In this document: positions 45,580 to 57,700 of the stretch, in pieces
Layout: each line of letters opens with the position of its first letter
Numbering within the stretch: position 1 is the stretch's first letter
Position numbers and translations under genes: made by a program
Notes under the pieces: model-generated
Told to the model about the DNA's origin: nothing
The model's input: only the letters and a program-made list of their open reading frames with translations
Database searches by the model: none
Assembly: GCF_964019385.1 (NCBI RefSeq)
Contig: NC_088653.1
Location: forward strand, 14,258,154 to 14,322,153
From: Sycon ciliatum
Taxonomy: Eukaryota > Porifera > Calcarea > Leucosolenida > Sycettidae
DNA: 64,000 nucleotides
Direction of reading: 5' to 3'

Positions 45580-48150
45580 AAATATCAATTGTGCACTCAT
45601 AACCATGTATAAACAATTAAAATGAAACAATTCCAGAACGTTTTCGTGTGACCATCATCAGTGGAACATCGTCACATAGTAAGAATCACTAAAACAACCA
45701 GTTATATAGCTAGAGTAACCTGAAAAGAAGCGTGAGAATGCAGCACAGCTAGCGGTTATGCATAACGCGTGTAGTGTGAACCTTTGCAGTGTATCTGAGA
45801 ATGGTAGCAGTAGATGAATGTGGCAGCCGTGAGTGCGTGTGGACAAAAACTGGTGAGTGCGTATTATTTAAAAAGTGTGAGTGCTACAACATTTTTTTTT
45901 GCTTGCATAGAACAGGGTCACGTGTGCGAATATATACAGCTTCCAACACCTGCAACTGCTTAAGAGAGCATGTCTGAGAAAACCAGAACATATGTGCAAG
46001 TCGATCTCTCAGATTTTGCTCAAATTTTGCAGGTAGGTTTGCTTTGGGGTGTAGATCGACATTCCAAAGCCCGCACAAAATCTTTTGAAGGGAACCATGA
46101 AATTGGTATACCCCTCAATATTGGCCCAATATTGGCACGATTTATGGGTCAACAAACGAGTCACGGCACAGCATGCAAGAACAAGCTACGAACAAAACTC
46201 CATCAAGCCATCATTACCTCACCTTAGAAGAGTTCTTGGGGCAGCACTACTTAGCCACGCCAGCATCCCAGAAGACGAGGGCAATCATCCCTTGACGCCA
46301 CAAATGATCATCTTGAAAATAGCCAAATTACAAGCGCTGATAAAACAGCGAGCTACGTCCTCAATTAGCAAACACTATACACCGGCAGATAGTAGAACAC
46401 CTCTTCTAGCACTGAGGACATGTCCCCCATCATCCTTTTGGGGTTTTCTTGAAATAAACAATTTTGAATTTTTCCACTCGACCATTCTGAAATACGTCCA
46501 GACTCATACCTGCGCAGGAAAGCTCGCCCCTCCGCGACGTCTAGTCAGCAATTTCTACTCCAACACCACTCCCAACGCTGCAGAACAAAGTGTATTGTTG
46601 ACTCTGACAAGGAAAAGCAGCGGTGATCACTTGTCACTCCAAACGACAAGCTTCACCTTGCGCCACCAACATTTTTCGTTGCAACAGTTGATGCAAAAGT
46701 GACTGAATTTTTGCGTGTAGTTTTTGGATTTTACTGCAAGAGGAATGAAGAAATCACGTGGATCGTGACGTAGAATAACGCTTTCTGGTACACGACACAA
46801 TATTGCAATGCACACGATCACGATCGTTCCTGAGGCGCTATTCGAAACGGACCATGAGGGAGGAGGTAAGATGCAATATATTTCTTGCATGCTCTGCTCA
46901 GAACATGCAGAAACTATCGTTATAACGCTAGCAGAATTGCATTGGCAAGAATTCTTGGAGATATTTCCTCTTGCAGTAAGAACAGGGATGCATTTTTTCA
47001 CACTAACCTCGCTCATCCCGAACATGGTTCAACAGGAACTACGGCTGGTTTACATGCTGATGATCCACGTAGATCTGCAACAGCAAGGAATGAGCGTGGT
47101 CCATGATCAAGGTCGCTTGGAGTTGACCAGCGCGCGGCCAACACTGGTTGCATGAAGTATGTGACGCGCCCACATGGCAGATTTCTTACGTCATGAACAA
47201 CGTGATTTGACCCTACTCGCCATAGTCTCTGTGCTGCATGTTGAGGGAAAGTCCCAGCTGGAAGGCCTACAACACAACATGCGTGCTCTTGAGCTGGACA
47301 TCAAGATGCACTTGATCCGATCTAGATCAACGGGTGATCCATGTAAGTGCAGGAGCGCTTGATCTAGGTGACTCGGAACACCTGCTGAACCGTGATCTAC
47401 GAGACCTGGCATTCTTGTGTCATGAGGCACGTGATTTCATCATTCCTCTTGCAGTAAAATACAAAAACTACACGCAAAAATTCAGTTAGTTTTGCTTCAA
47501 CTGTTGCACTGAAAAATGTTGGTGGCGCAAGGAGAAGCTTGTCGTTTGGAGTGACAAGTGATCACCGCTGCTTTTCCTTGTCAGAGTCAACAATACACTT
47601 TGTTCTGCAGCGTTGGGAGTGGTGTTGGAGTAGAAATTGCTGACTAGGCGTCGCGGAGGGCGAGCTTTCCTGCGCAGGTATGAGTTTGGACGTATTTCAG
47701 AATGGTCGAGTGGAAAAATTCAAAATTGTTTATTTCAAGAAAACCCCAAAAGGATGATGGGGGACATGTCCTCAGTGCTAGAAGAGGTGTTCTACTATCT
47801 GCCGGTGTATAGTGTTTGCTAATTGAGGACGTAGCTCGCTGTTTTATCAGCGCTTGTAATTTGGCTATTTTCAAGACGATCATTTGTGGCGTCAAGGGAT
47901 GATTTCCCTCGTCTTCTGGGATGTTGGCGTGGCTAAGTGGTGGTGCCCCAAGAACTCGTCTAAGGTGAGGTAATGATGGCTTGATGGAGTTTTGTTCGTA
48001 GCTTGTTCTTGTACGCTGTGCCGTGGCTCGTTTGTAGACCCATAAATCGTGCCAATATTGGGCCAATATTGAGGGGTATGCCAATTTCATGGTTCCCTTC
48101 AAAAGATTTTGTGCGGGCTTTGGAATGTCGATCTACACCCCAAAGCAAAC

Positions 48151-48744
48151 CTACCTGCAAAATTTGAGCGAAATCTGAGAGATCGACTTGCACATATGTT
48201 CTGGTTTTCTCAGACATGCTCTCTTAAAGAAACATGCGCAACAAATAACACTAAACCAGGAATCGTAAAACAACTTACGACAATCCGGACTGGACACCAA
48301 ATGCTTGTAGATGGCAGACTTGCTCTTGTCGATGTCGAACTCCTCCTCTTCAGTATCATTCTCATCCTCCACTTCCTGTTGCTGCTCACCCTTGCTTTCC
48401 TCCTGACCGTCCTGTTCATCCCCAGCATCATCCTCCATCTCTATCTCCTCGTGCCATCGCTTCTTTCTCCTTGACGTGTTCACTGCTGCGCACGTACTTT
48501 CACCGGCCACTACTGGTTCTGCCTTCTCGATTTTTCTCAGTCGTGTCTCCGCTAGTCTCTGGCTTCTCCTCAGATTCGTTTTTCTTCCATTTTCGTTTCG
48601 TTCTCCTGGTGATCTTTCCATTACCGCCGTCGGGTTTGTTAACGAACGATCGTCCGGTGGTCTCCCATGCCGCCCTGTTCTATGCAAGCAAAAAGAAAAT
48701 GTTGTAGCACTCACACTTTGTAAATAATACGTGATGATGGTCAC
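48151..48744 (-). CDS. uncharacterised acidic ORF in right arm of palindrome
   Basis: A 197-codon frame present only in the right arm. It has a basic middle (RRSQRLAETRLRKIEK), a long acidic run (DDAGDEQDGQEESKGE ... DTEEEEFDID) and a C-terminus with IYKHLVSSPDCRKLFY. No known domain is recognised. In the left arm the corresponding segment of about 450 bp is replaced by a short unrelated sequence. It may be captured host sequence, part of the element's own gene, or chance. Confidence 0.3.
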   Translation of the reverse strand: MTIITYYLQSVSATTFSFCLHRTGRHGRPPDDRSLTNPTAVMERSPGERNENGRKTNLRRSQRLAETRLRKIEKAEPVVAGESTCAAVNTSRRKKRWHEEIEMEDDAGDEQDGQEESKGEQQQEVEDENDTEEEEFDIDKSKSAIYKHLVSSPDCRKLFYDSWFSVICCACFFKRACLRKPEHMCKSISQISLKFCR

Positions 48745-48844
48745 ACGAAAACGTTCTGGAATTGTTTCATTTTAATTGTTTATACATGGTTATGAGTGCA
48801 CAATTGATATTTTTCATTGCTATTTTACTACTGTTGTCTCCTCG

Positions 48845-49966
48845 TCGGAACAAAGAATGTCGATTGTTACTGGACGATGACGAGACCAGTACGATATTTG
48901 ACAAAGCGGTCTAACTACAATTCGAAGCAGCAAAGCAGCACACCACCCAACTTGGGTGGGTCATAAATATCAAAGATAAGTAAAGAAAGGGAAGCTTTGC
49001 GAAAACGAATTGTACAAGCCTATATCATACTGGTCTCGTCATCGTCCAGTAACAATCGACATTCTTTGTTCCGTTGGGACTGTAGCTTTTGCTCGTTTTC
49101 GTTGCGCTTGCCTTCCCCTCTTTCGTCTTTCCATAACCTTGAACCTTCCAAGTTGGAAGGCTGTCGGTTAGCGCTACGGAGATGTGTTGAAGCTAGGTGT
49201 CAGGATGTTGAATGTTTCAGTACTCTGTCAGTTTTGTGCCTAGTTATTGCACTTTCTGACTGTATAAAGTATCATGTTACAGTGATGGAGAGTTACTCTT
49301 AACTCGTATCCATATGTCCTTTTCTCATCTACATTTATTTATGGCTCAACATCCGAGTTTCATATTGCATACCTGATGAGCCGTCACGAACCATACGGCG
49401 AAACGTACGTCGTGTGAAACAACTTGTTTTGTAATCAACTAGTCCATCACAATGTCATGCATGAGGAGTACTTTAGGAGTTTGGCTTTCGGCTTGTACAA
49501 TTCGTTTTCGCAAAGCTTCCCTTTCTTTACTTATCTTTGATATTTATGACCCACCCAAGTTGGGTGGTGTGCTGCTTTGCTGCTTCGAATTGTAGTTAGA
49601 CCGCTTTGTGAAAATAATTAATATCGTACTGGTCTCGTCATCGTCCAGTAACAATCGACATTCTTTGTTCCGTTGGGACTGTAGCTTTTGCTCGTTTTCG
49701 TTGCGCTTGCCTTCCCTCTTTGGTCTTCCCATAACCTTGAACCTTCCAAGTTGGAAGGCTGTCGGTTAGCGCTACGGAGATGTGTTGAAACTAGGTGTCA
49801 GGACGTCGAATGTTTCAGTACTCTGTCAGTTCTGTGCCTAGTTATTGCACTTTCTGACTGTATAAAGTATCATGTTACAGTGATGGAGAGTTAATCTTAA
49901 CTCGTATCCATATGTCCTTTTCTCTTCTACATTTATTTATGGCTCAACATCCGAGTTTCATATTAT
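48845..49966 (+). mobile_element. retrozyme-like tandem array, plus strand
   Basis: A plus-strand array with a 599-bp period (tactggtctcgtcatcgtcc at 49028 and 49627): one full unit with a hammerhead at 49357-49420 and a second unit that stops at the 5' strand of the next hammerhead (gagtttcatatt at 49954-49965). An inverted fragment of the same unit lies at 48845-49019. The unit is non-coding. The conserved short frame beginning MLVFVALAFP occurs in several copies but shows no domain. Ending of arrays at the ribozyme boundary is expected if the source was self-cleaved RNA. Confidence 0.75.
49357..49420 (+). ncRNA. type I hammerhead ribozyme (copy 1, consensus core)
   Basis: Self-cleaving RNA motif, complete in sequence. 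Outer stem I GTTTC (49357-49361) with GAAAC (49416-49420); inner stem I ATAC (49369-49372) with GTGT (49412-49415); internal loop ATATTGC between them. Core CTGATGA (49373-49379); stem II GCCGT/ACGGC with a ten-base loop; GAAA (49400-49403); short stem III ACG/CGT with a TA loop; cleavage after GTC (C49411). All invariant core bases are present. The small stem III is typical of animal retroelement hammerheads. Confidence 0.9.
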
Positions 49967-50248
49967 TATTATGACGACTTTATTCACTCCCAAAGCAGAA
50001 AAAGAAAGCTTGAAAGGAGGCATGAAGCACAGCACCGGGATCCATATGACCCAAGGGTGAAGCACCAATCAATGAAGATAAAAGAAAATCCTGAACCAAA
50101 TTTTGATAAACTTCATGAGAGAAAAATTCAAGTATACCAACTTCGATACTCACATAAAATCACAGTCATGTATAACAGAACTACTCAAGTAGTAAACACC
50201 AAGCATGCTGCACATGGGACACTCCAATTATTATTATTATTATTATTA

Positions 50249-51247
50249 TTAACTGGTTTGAGGGAAAGAGACAAACGGGAAAGGTCTGAAGAAAAAATTG
50301 ACTGTCACCACCAGGACTCGAACCAGGGACCCTCGCTTGTAGCCAGCGATGCTCTAACCACTGAGCTATGGTGTAGTCGTCATCCCAGCAGAGACTGTTC
50401 AACACTTTCTTCAGACTTCGTAACTCACACTTCCTGTGAATCCACACAGGCGGGTGGGACGCAGCCCTCACTGTAACCCACACACTTCACGTACAAACTA
50501 GCACGCGGGGAGCCCCAAGTCATAAAATATTAACTGGTTTGAGGGAAAGAGACAAACGGGAAAGGTCTGAAGAAAAAATTGACTGTCACCACCAGGACTC
50601 GAACCAGGGACCCTCGCTTGTAGCCAGCGATGCTCTAACCACTGAGCTATGGTGTAGTCGTCATCCCAGCAGAGACTGTTCAACACTTTCTTCAGACTTC
50701 GTAACTCACACTTCCTGTGAATCCACACAGGCGGGTGGGACGCAGCCCTCACTGTAACCCACACACTTCACGTACAAACTAGCACGCGGGGAGCCCCAAG
50801 TCATAAAATATTAACTGGTTTGAGGGAAAGAGACAAACGGGAAAGGTCTGAAGAAAAAATTGACTGTCACCACCAGGACTCGAACCAGGGACCCTCGCTT
50901 GTAGCCAGCGATGCTCTAACCACTGAGCTATGGTGTAGTCGTCATCCCAGCAGAGACTGTTCAACACTTTCTTCAGACTTCGTAACTCACACTTCCTGTG
51001 AATCCACACAGGCGGGTGGGACGCAGCCCTCACTGTAACCCACACACTTCACGTACAAACTAGCACGCGGGGAGCCCCAAGTCATAAAATATTAACTGGT
51101 TTGAGGGAAAGAGACAAACGGGAAAGGTCTGAAGAAAAAATTGACTGTCACCACCAGGACTCGAACCAGGGACCCTCGCTTGTAGCCAGCGATGCTCTAA
51201 CCACTGAGCTATGGTGTAGTCGTCATCCCAGCAGAGACTGTTCAACA
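50249..51247 (-). repeat. tandem array of tRNA-derived SINE units (281-bp period)
   Basis: Units start at 50249, 50530, 50811 and 51092, spaced exactly 281 bp and practically identical; the fourth is cut at 51247 by an ATT tract. On the minus strand each unit has a tRNA-like head with box A (atagctcagtggttagagca) and box B (ggttcgagtcc), and a body ending ccctcaaaccagttaa. The first unit is preceded by an (ATT)n tail. RNA polymerase III promoters are therefore present in each unit. SINEs normally insert singly, so perfect tandem spacing points to recent unequal exchange or concatemer insertion. Confidence 0.85.
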
Positions 51248-51250
51248 CAA

Positions 51251-51298
<48 letters not shown>

Positions 51299-51299
51299 A

Positions 51300-51608
51300 A
51301 TGATCAGTCGGGGAAGTGAACTGCCTGAAAAGAGAAAAAAACGCCAGACCCACCAGGACACGAACCTGGGACCCTGCTTGTCATGAGCAATGCTCTAACC
51401 ACTGAGCTATGGGGCCAGGCTGAACCTAGAAGGCGCTGACAAGTTTTTCACTCCAAAGGCAGCTCACAACACGTGCCACACATACTGATGGCACTTGGGT
51501 CTTTTCCCTCCCCCAGGGTCCTGGTGGGTCTGGCGTTTTTTTCTCTTTTCAGGCAGTTCACTTCCCCGACTGATCATTTGAATTTGAAGTTCTCCCAATC
51601 CTTTCCAA

Positions 51609-51699
<91 letters not shown>

Positions 51700-51717
51700 G
51701 GTTTTGAGGGAAAGAGA

Positions 51718-51783
<66 letters not shown>

Positions 51784-52190
51784 AAAGATCAGTCGGGGAA
51801 GTGAACTGCCTGAAAAGAGAAAAAAATGCCAGACCCACCAGGACTCGAACCTGGGACCCTGCTTGTCATGAGCAATGCTCTAACCACTGAGCTATGGGAC
51901 CAGGCTGAACCTAGAAGGCGCTGACAAGTTTTTCACTCCAAAGGCAGCTCACAACACGTGCCACACATACTGATGGCACTTGGGTCTTTTTCCCTCCCCC
52001 AGGGGACCAACCACGGTCAGTTTCTGGAAACTACCAGAGGTGAAAGAAAGTGATTAAATTTGGAAAGGATGGGAGAACTTCAAATTCAAAGGATCAGTCG
52101 GGGAAGTGAACTGCCTGAAAAGAGAAAAAAACGCCAGACCCACCAGGACTCGAACCTGGGACCCTGCTTGTCATGAGCAATATGTGCCAT
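51300..52190 (-). repeat. tRNA-derived SINE copies, second subfamily
   Basis: Three minus-strand copies (about 51300-51480, 51785-52000 and 52085-52185) with box B ggttcgagtcctggtgggtc, box A tagctcagtggttagagc (absent in the third), an upstream block ggttcagcctgg and tails of (ATT)n. 51609-51696 and 51719-51781 are long ATT tracts, and a short piece of the first SINE subfamily lies between them. Head and body differ from the 281-bp units, so this is a distinct subfamily. Confidence 0.75.
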
Positions 52191-52415
52191 CAGTATGTGT
52201 GGCACGTGTTGTGAGCTGCCTTTGGAGTGAAAAACTTGTCAGCGCCTTCTAGGTTCAGCCTGGTCCCATAGCTCAGTGGTTAGAGCATTGCTCGTGACAA
52301 GCAGGGTCCCAGGTTCGAGTCCTGGTGGGTCTGGCGTTTTTTTTCTCTTTTCAGGCAGTTCACTTCCTCGACTGATCCTTTGAATTTGAAGTTCTCCCAT
52401 CCTTTCCAAATTATT
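52190..52415 (+). repeat. tRNA-derived SINE, plus-strand copy
   Basis: Head-to-head with the truncated minus copy ending near 52190. Order on the plus strand: tgtgagctgcctttggag, box A tagctcagtggttagagca (52269-52287), box B ggttcgagtcc (52312-52322), ggcagttcacttcc, gaagttctcccatcc and an ATT tail. The anticodon arm is not a proper seven-base loop with T at position 33, so this is a tRNA-like SINE head and not a tRNA gene. Confidence 0.8.
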
Positions 52416-53415
52416 ATTATTATTATTAATTGGTTTGAGGGAAAGAGACAAACGAGAAAAGTCTATTATTATTATTATTATTATTATTTATTCTTCTTTT
52501 ACTAGGGAAATATTTTAGTGCCCCTATGATGGGCAGCCATCACAGGAGTTATACAATTTGTTTGAGCCCTCAAGCTCCTCAGGCCCTCTCGGTTTCCACA
52601 AAACACATATTACCAAAAATACTGCCAAAAAGAATACCAACCAGGTATGTTTAAGTCTGGTGGAGTCTTATGATTCCATTTATATCTAATAATTATGTAT
52701 TTATTTTGGAAGTGAAGTGAACTTATGCAGCGAAGAGACCGTAGTTGGAGAGTTTGAAGTGAGGTACCCTGTAATGTGTGAATGGCTGCAATGGAGTCTG
52801 CGAGTGCTTAGAAGAGTCTTATGATGCCTCCGTTAATTTTAGGGTAGTTTAAATGTTGGTAGGTCTAGGGTTCAACTGCTGATGCTGCCGTAGTAGATGA
52901 TGCCCGGGCACTGAGCCCGTACTATTACGGGATGACTGTACATCGAGTAATACGAGTATTGACGACAATTACCAGGACGAGTGTATGTTCAAATGACGAC
53001 AATTACCAGGACGAGTGTATGTTCGAATGACGACAATTACCAGGGCGAGTGTATGTTCAAATGACCGTACAAGTAACTCTATTAGATCTGAATGGATTAT
53101 CACAATCGACATTGGAGATCGAAGAGAAAGATCTCAGCTTTGAATTGCTCCAATCGCCGAAGCAATACAATCCAAGACGTAATCAAGTAGCTGCTCCACT
53201 GTCCGAAGAGTGCTCAATACCCATATAGGGCAGAGCCTTGTACACAAGAGAGAGATTGCCTGATGATCGTAGTAATACGTGCAACTCCGAGTAGCGGCAA
53301 AGCTTCCAATCTCTCTCTTGTGTAAAATCAAAAATCATGGTGTTCGAGTCACTGTTGTGGCGTTCGATTGATGCGCAAATCCAAATGCGCTGAAAGAGTT
53401 GTGAGCGGCAGAGGG
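52416..53415. other. no gene; short 33-bp repeat
   Basis: Three copies of a ~33-bp unit with gacgacaattaccagg (52960-53060). No exon or transposon end is recognised in the rest. Confidence 0.45.
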
Positions 53416-53785
53416 GGGGGGGGGGGGTGAGAGTCAGAGGTGGGGGGGGGGGTGAGAGTCAGAGGTGGGGGGGGGGGGAGAGTCAGAGGTGGGGGGAGAG
53501 TCAGAGGTAGGTGAGGGGGCGCCAGAGGGGGAAGTGAGTGTCAGAGGTGTTGGGGGGGGGGGGCGTCAGAGGGGATGTGAGTGTCAGAGGTGTTCGGGGG
53601 TAGGGGGTGGGGGGGGGGCGTCAGAGGGGGATGTGAGTGTCAGAGGTGTTGGGGGGGGCGTCAGAGGGGGATGTGGGTGTCAGAGGTGTTGGGGGGGGGA
53701 GGGGTGGGGTGGGGGGCGTCAGAGGGGGATGTGAGTGTCAGAGGTGTTGGGGGGGGGGGGGGTGGGGGGGGGGGGGAGGTAGGGG
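53416..53785 (+). repeat. G-rich minisatellite
   Basis: Tandem variants of gtgagtgtcagaggtgttgg followed by runs of 5-13 G. The G-runs recur every 10-40 bases on the plus strand, so G-quadruplex formation is possible. Glycine-rich frames through it are repeat artefacts. Confidence 0.9.
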
Positions 53786-54745
53786 GAGCTGAGAGGGCAC
53801 GGGCCCGACCTTACAATATTGGTACCGATGTTTGGACTAGGCTGCATGCGGATGCTTCTTCTTGCATGTTTCATACACTCACCTGACGCCATACACACGA
53901 TTCACGATTGCATGTACACCAAGAGTACATGAAAACCAGAGTTGGCAGCTTCTGACTTTTCTGTAGGTGTGTCTATCATGGCGAAATTCCAGAATTATGA
54001 TACCTGATGAAGATCTTAGGCGGGAAGAGAGTAGTGTGTGCAACTGAGCTGCAGCCGTTCAGACAGACACCTGGTTGACTCCTCCTTGTGTGCTCTATAC
54101 CGATGAAATGATGAAATTCCAGAAATTCGCCATGACAGTAACCCTTCAGAGCTCCCACGCTCTGGGTTTCTTGTACTCTTGATGTGTACATACGAAAACC
54201 ATGCAGGGTACAGGCGACGGTTCGATACTGGAACGGCTTGACAGCCAAATTTGTAAAGACCCAAACCGATCATCAGCGTTGACTGTCCACTCGAAATATG
54301 TTTGTGGAAGGAAAGTGGCATGTTGAAGTTTGCTCTGAGGCCAGGTCAATCGAACTGAGCCACTCCTTTGTGTTGACCCATTGCCTCCAATTTGCCTAAT
54401 TTTTCGCTTCAAATCAGAGGTGGCTCGAAACCGGACAGGTTTTAGAGTGCACGTCAAATTCACTCTGGGTCTGAAATTAGGTAATTGCTATCGCTCCACG
54501 ATGGCCAGTACAGAGTAACAATAAGCCTTGTGTGTGCTTCCATTAGTTTTGATTGGTATGCGGTGCTTTATTGGCGAGAGGCGAGCCGCTGTTCACCTGC
54601 GACAAGAAGTTGATTTTTCGATAGTCGTAAAACTCAAGTAGCAGTGCGAAGCAACACGTCAAAAACTCACCTGCTTGGTATGGGAGAAGGCCTTTCACAC
54701 TTGAAAACTTGTGATTTGTAACACATGGTCATGTGCATATGTGTG
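53786..54745. other. no gene seen
   Basis: Mixed-composition sequence. The phrase cctgatgaagatcttaggcg (54003) looks superficially like a hammerhead start but lacks the GAAA and stem II. No exon is supported. Confidence 0.4.
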
Positions 54746-54747
54746 CG

Positions 54748-57700
54748 TGTGTAGTGTGGTGAATAGTTCATTGCTGACCTATGGTTGTCTGTAATGTGTT
54801 TGAATTCTTTATTCTCACGATGGCACCATCGCCAATAAGAGTGTTGAACAGTGCATTGTTGATCTATTGTTGTGTGGGGTATTGAACAGTGCATTGTTGA
54901 TCTATGGTTGTGTAGCGTGTTGAGCAGTGCATTGCTGATCTATGGTTGTGTAGGGTGTTGAACAGTGCATTGCTGATCTATGGTTGTGTAGGGTGTTGAA
55001 GAGTGCATTGCTGATCTATGGTTGTGTAGGGTGTTGAACAGTGCATTGCTGATCTAAGGTAGTGTGGGGAGTTGAACAGTGCATTGCTGATCTATGGTTG
55101 TGTAGGGTGTTGAACAGTGCATTGCTGGTCTATGGTTGTGTAGGGTGTTGAACAGTTCATAGCTGATCTATGGTTGTGTAGGTTGCTGAACAGTGCATTG
55201 CTGATCTATGGTTATGTGGGGTGTTGAACAGTGCATTGCTGGTCTATGGTTGTGTGGGGTGTTGAACAGTGCATTGCTGATCTATGGTTGTGTAGGGTGT
55301 TGAACAGTGCATTGCTGATCTATGGTTGTGTAGGGTGTTGAAGAGTGCATTGCTGATCTATGGTTGTGTAGGGTGTTGAAGAGTGCATTGCTGATCTATG
55401 GTTGTGTAGGGTGTTGAACAGTGCATTGCTGATCTATGGTTGTGTAGGGTGTTGAACAGTGCATTGCTGATCTATGGTTGTGTGGGGTGTTGAACAGTGC
55501 ATAGCTGATCTATGGTTGTGTACGGTGTTGAACAGTGCATTGCTGATCTATGGTTGTGTAGGGTGTTCAACAGTGCATTGCTGATCTATGGTTGTGTAGG
55601 GTGTTGAACAGTGCATTGCTGATCTATGGTTGTGTGGGGTGTTGAACAGTGCATAGCTGATCTATGGTTGTGAAGGGTGTTGAACAGTGCACTGCTGATC
55701 TATGGTTGTGTAGGGTGTTGAACAGTGCATTGCTGATCTATGGTTGTGTGGGGTGTTGAAAAGTGCATTGCTGGTCTATAGTTGTGTGGGGTGTTGAACA
55801 GTGCATTGCTGATCTATGGTTGTGTAGGGTGTTGAACAGTGCCTTGCTGATCTATGGTTGTGTAGGGTGTTGAACAGTGCATTGCTTGTCTATGGTTGTG
55901 TAGGGTGTTGAACAGTGCATCGCTGATCTATGGTTGTGTAGGGTGTTGAACAGTGCAATGCTGATCTATGGTTGTGTGGGGTGTTGAACAGTGCATTGCT
56001 GATCTATGGTTGTGTGGGGTGTTGAACAGTGCATAGCTGATCTATGGTTGTGTGGGGTGTTGAACAGTGCATTGCTGATCTATGGTTGTGTAGGGTGTTG
56101 AACAGTGCACTGCTGATCTATGGTTGTGTAGGGTGTTGAACAGTGCATTGCTTGTCTATGGTTGTGTAGGGTGTTGAACAGTGCATCGCTGATCTATGGT
56201 ACTGTAGGGTGTTGAACAGTGCCTTGCTGATCTATGGTTGTGTAGGGTGTTGAACAGTGCATTGCTTGTCTATGGTTGTGTAGGGTGTTGAACAGTGCAT
56301 TGCTGATCTATGGTTGTGTAGGGTGTTGAACAGTGCCTTGCTGATCTATGGTTGTGTAGGGTGTTGAACAGTGCATAGCGGATCTATAGTTGTGTAGGGT
56401 GTTGAACAGTGCATTGCTGATCTATGGTTGTGTAGGGTGTTGAACAGTGCACTGCTGATCTATGGTTGTGTAGGGTGTTGAACAGTGCATTGCTGATCTA
56501 TGGTTGTGTACGGCGTTGAACAGTGCACTGCTGATCTATGGTTGTGTAGGGTGTTGAACAGTGCATTGCTGATCTATGGTTGTGTGGGGTGTTGAACAGT
56601 GCACTGCTGATCTATGGTTGTGTAGGGTGTTGAACAGTGCATTGCTGATCTATGGTTGTGTAGGGTGTTGAACAGTGCATAGCTGATCTATGGTTGTGTA
56701 GGGTGTTGAACAGTGCATTGCTGATCTATGGTTGTGTAGGGTGTTGAACAGTGCATTGCTGATCTATGGTTGTGTGGGGTGTTGAACAATGCATTGCTGG
56801 TCTATGGTTGTGTACGGCGTTGAACAGTGCACTGCTGATCTATGGTTGTGTAGGGTGTTGAACAGTGCACTGCTGATCTAAGGTTGTGTGGGGTGTTGAA
56901 CAGTGCATTGCTGATCTATGGTTGTGTAGGGTGTTGAACAGTGCACTGCTGATCTATGATTGTTTTGGGTGTTGAACAGTGCATTGCTGATCTATGGTTG
57001 TGAAGGGTGTTGAACAGTGCCTTGCTGATCTATGGTTGTGTAGGGTGTTGAACAGTGCATTGCTGATCTATGGTTGTGTAGGGTGTTGAACAGTGCATTG
57101 CTGATCTATGGTTGTGTAGGGTGTTGAACAGTGCATTGCTGATCTATGGTTGTGTGGGGTGTTGAACAGTGCATTGCTGATCTATGGTTGTGTAGGGTGT
57201 TGAACAGTGCATTGCTGATCTATGGTTGTGTAGGGTGTTGAACAGTGCACTGCTGATCTATGGTTGTGTAGGGTGTTGAACAGTGCATTGCTGATCTATG
57301 ATTGTTTTGGGTGTTGAACAGTGCATTGCTGATCTATGGTTGTGAAGGGTGTTGAACAGTGCCTTGCTGATCTATGGTTGTGTGGGGTGTTGAACAGTGC
57401 ATTGCTGATCTATGGTTGTGTAGGGTGTTGAACAGTGCATTGCTGATCTATGGTTGTGTAGGGTGTTGAACAGTGCATTGCTGATCTATGGTTGTGTGGG
57501 GTGTTGAACAGTGCATTGCTGATCTATAGTTGTGTAGGGTGTTGAACAGTGCATTGCTGATCTATGGTTGTGTAGGGTGTTGAACAGTGCATAGCTGATC
57601 TACGGTTGTGTACGGTGTTGAACAGTGCACTGCTGATCTATGGTTGTGTAGGGTGTTGAACAGTGCATTGCTGATCTATGGTTGTGTAGGGTGTTGAACA

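Larger units (their letters stand above)
43163..48822. mobile_element. long-arm palindromic (foldback, MULE-like) element with nested transposon
   Basis: The outer arm begins TAGCAATGAC / TAGCAATGAA and continues AAATATCAATTGTGC on both sides in inverted orientation. After removing the nested transposon (43177-45579), arms of over 1 kb match: 45580-46760 against 47427-48815, with phrases such as aacaattaaaatgaaacaat, aatattggcccaatattgg and gatcacttgtcactc. The arms differ by a 200-bp insert (45660-45860) on the left and about 450 bp (48240-48680) on the right. The centre (46770-47420) is unique. Flanks TTTTATTATT and TTTTACTACT match at 8 of 10 positions and may be an old target duplication, as in Mutator-like elements. 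No element-encoded transposase is recognised apart from the nested one. Confidence 0.6.

Noticed and set aside
43163..48822. CRISPR array or phage-like inverted structure
   Set aside because: The repeats are two long inverted arms, not short direct repeats with spacers, and the genome is eukaryotic.
52262..52330. Candidate tRNA gene
   Set aside because: Box A and box B are present, but the anticodon loop lacks the required T at position 33, the acceptor stem is poor, and the body and ATT tail are those of a SINE.
54003..54035. Hammerhead-like start CTGATGAAGATC
   Set aside because: No stem II, no GAAA and no GTC cleavage site in register.
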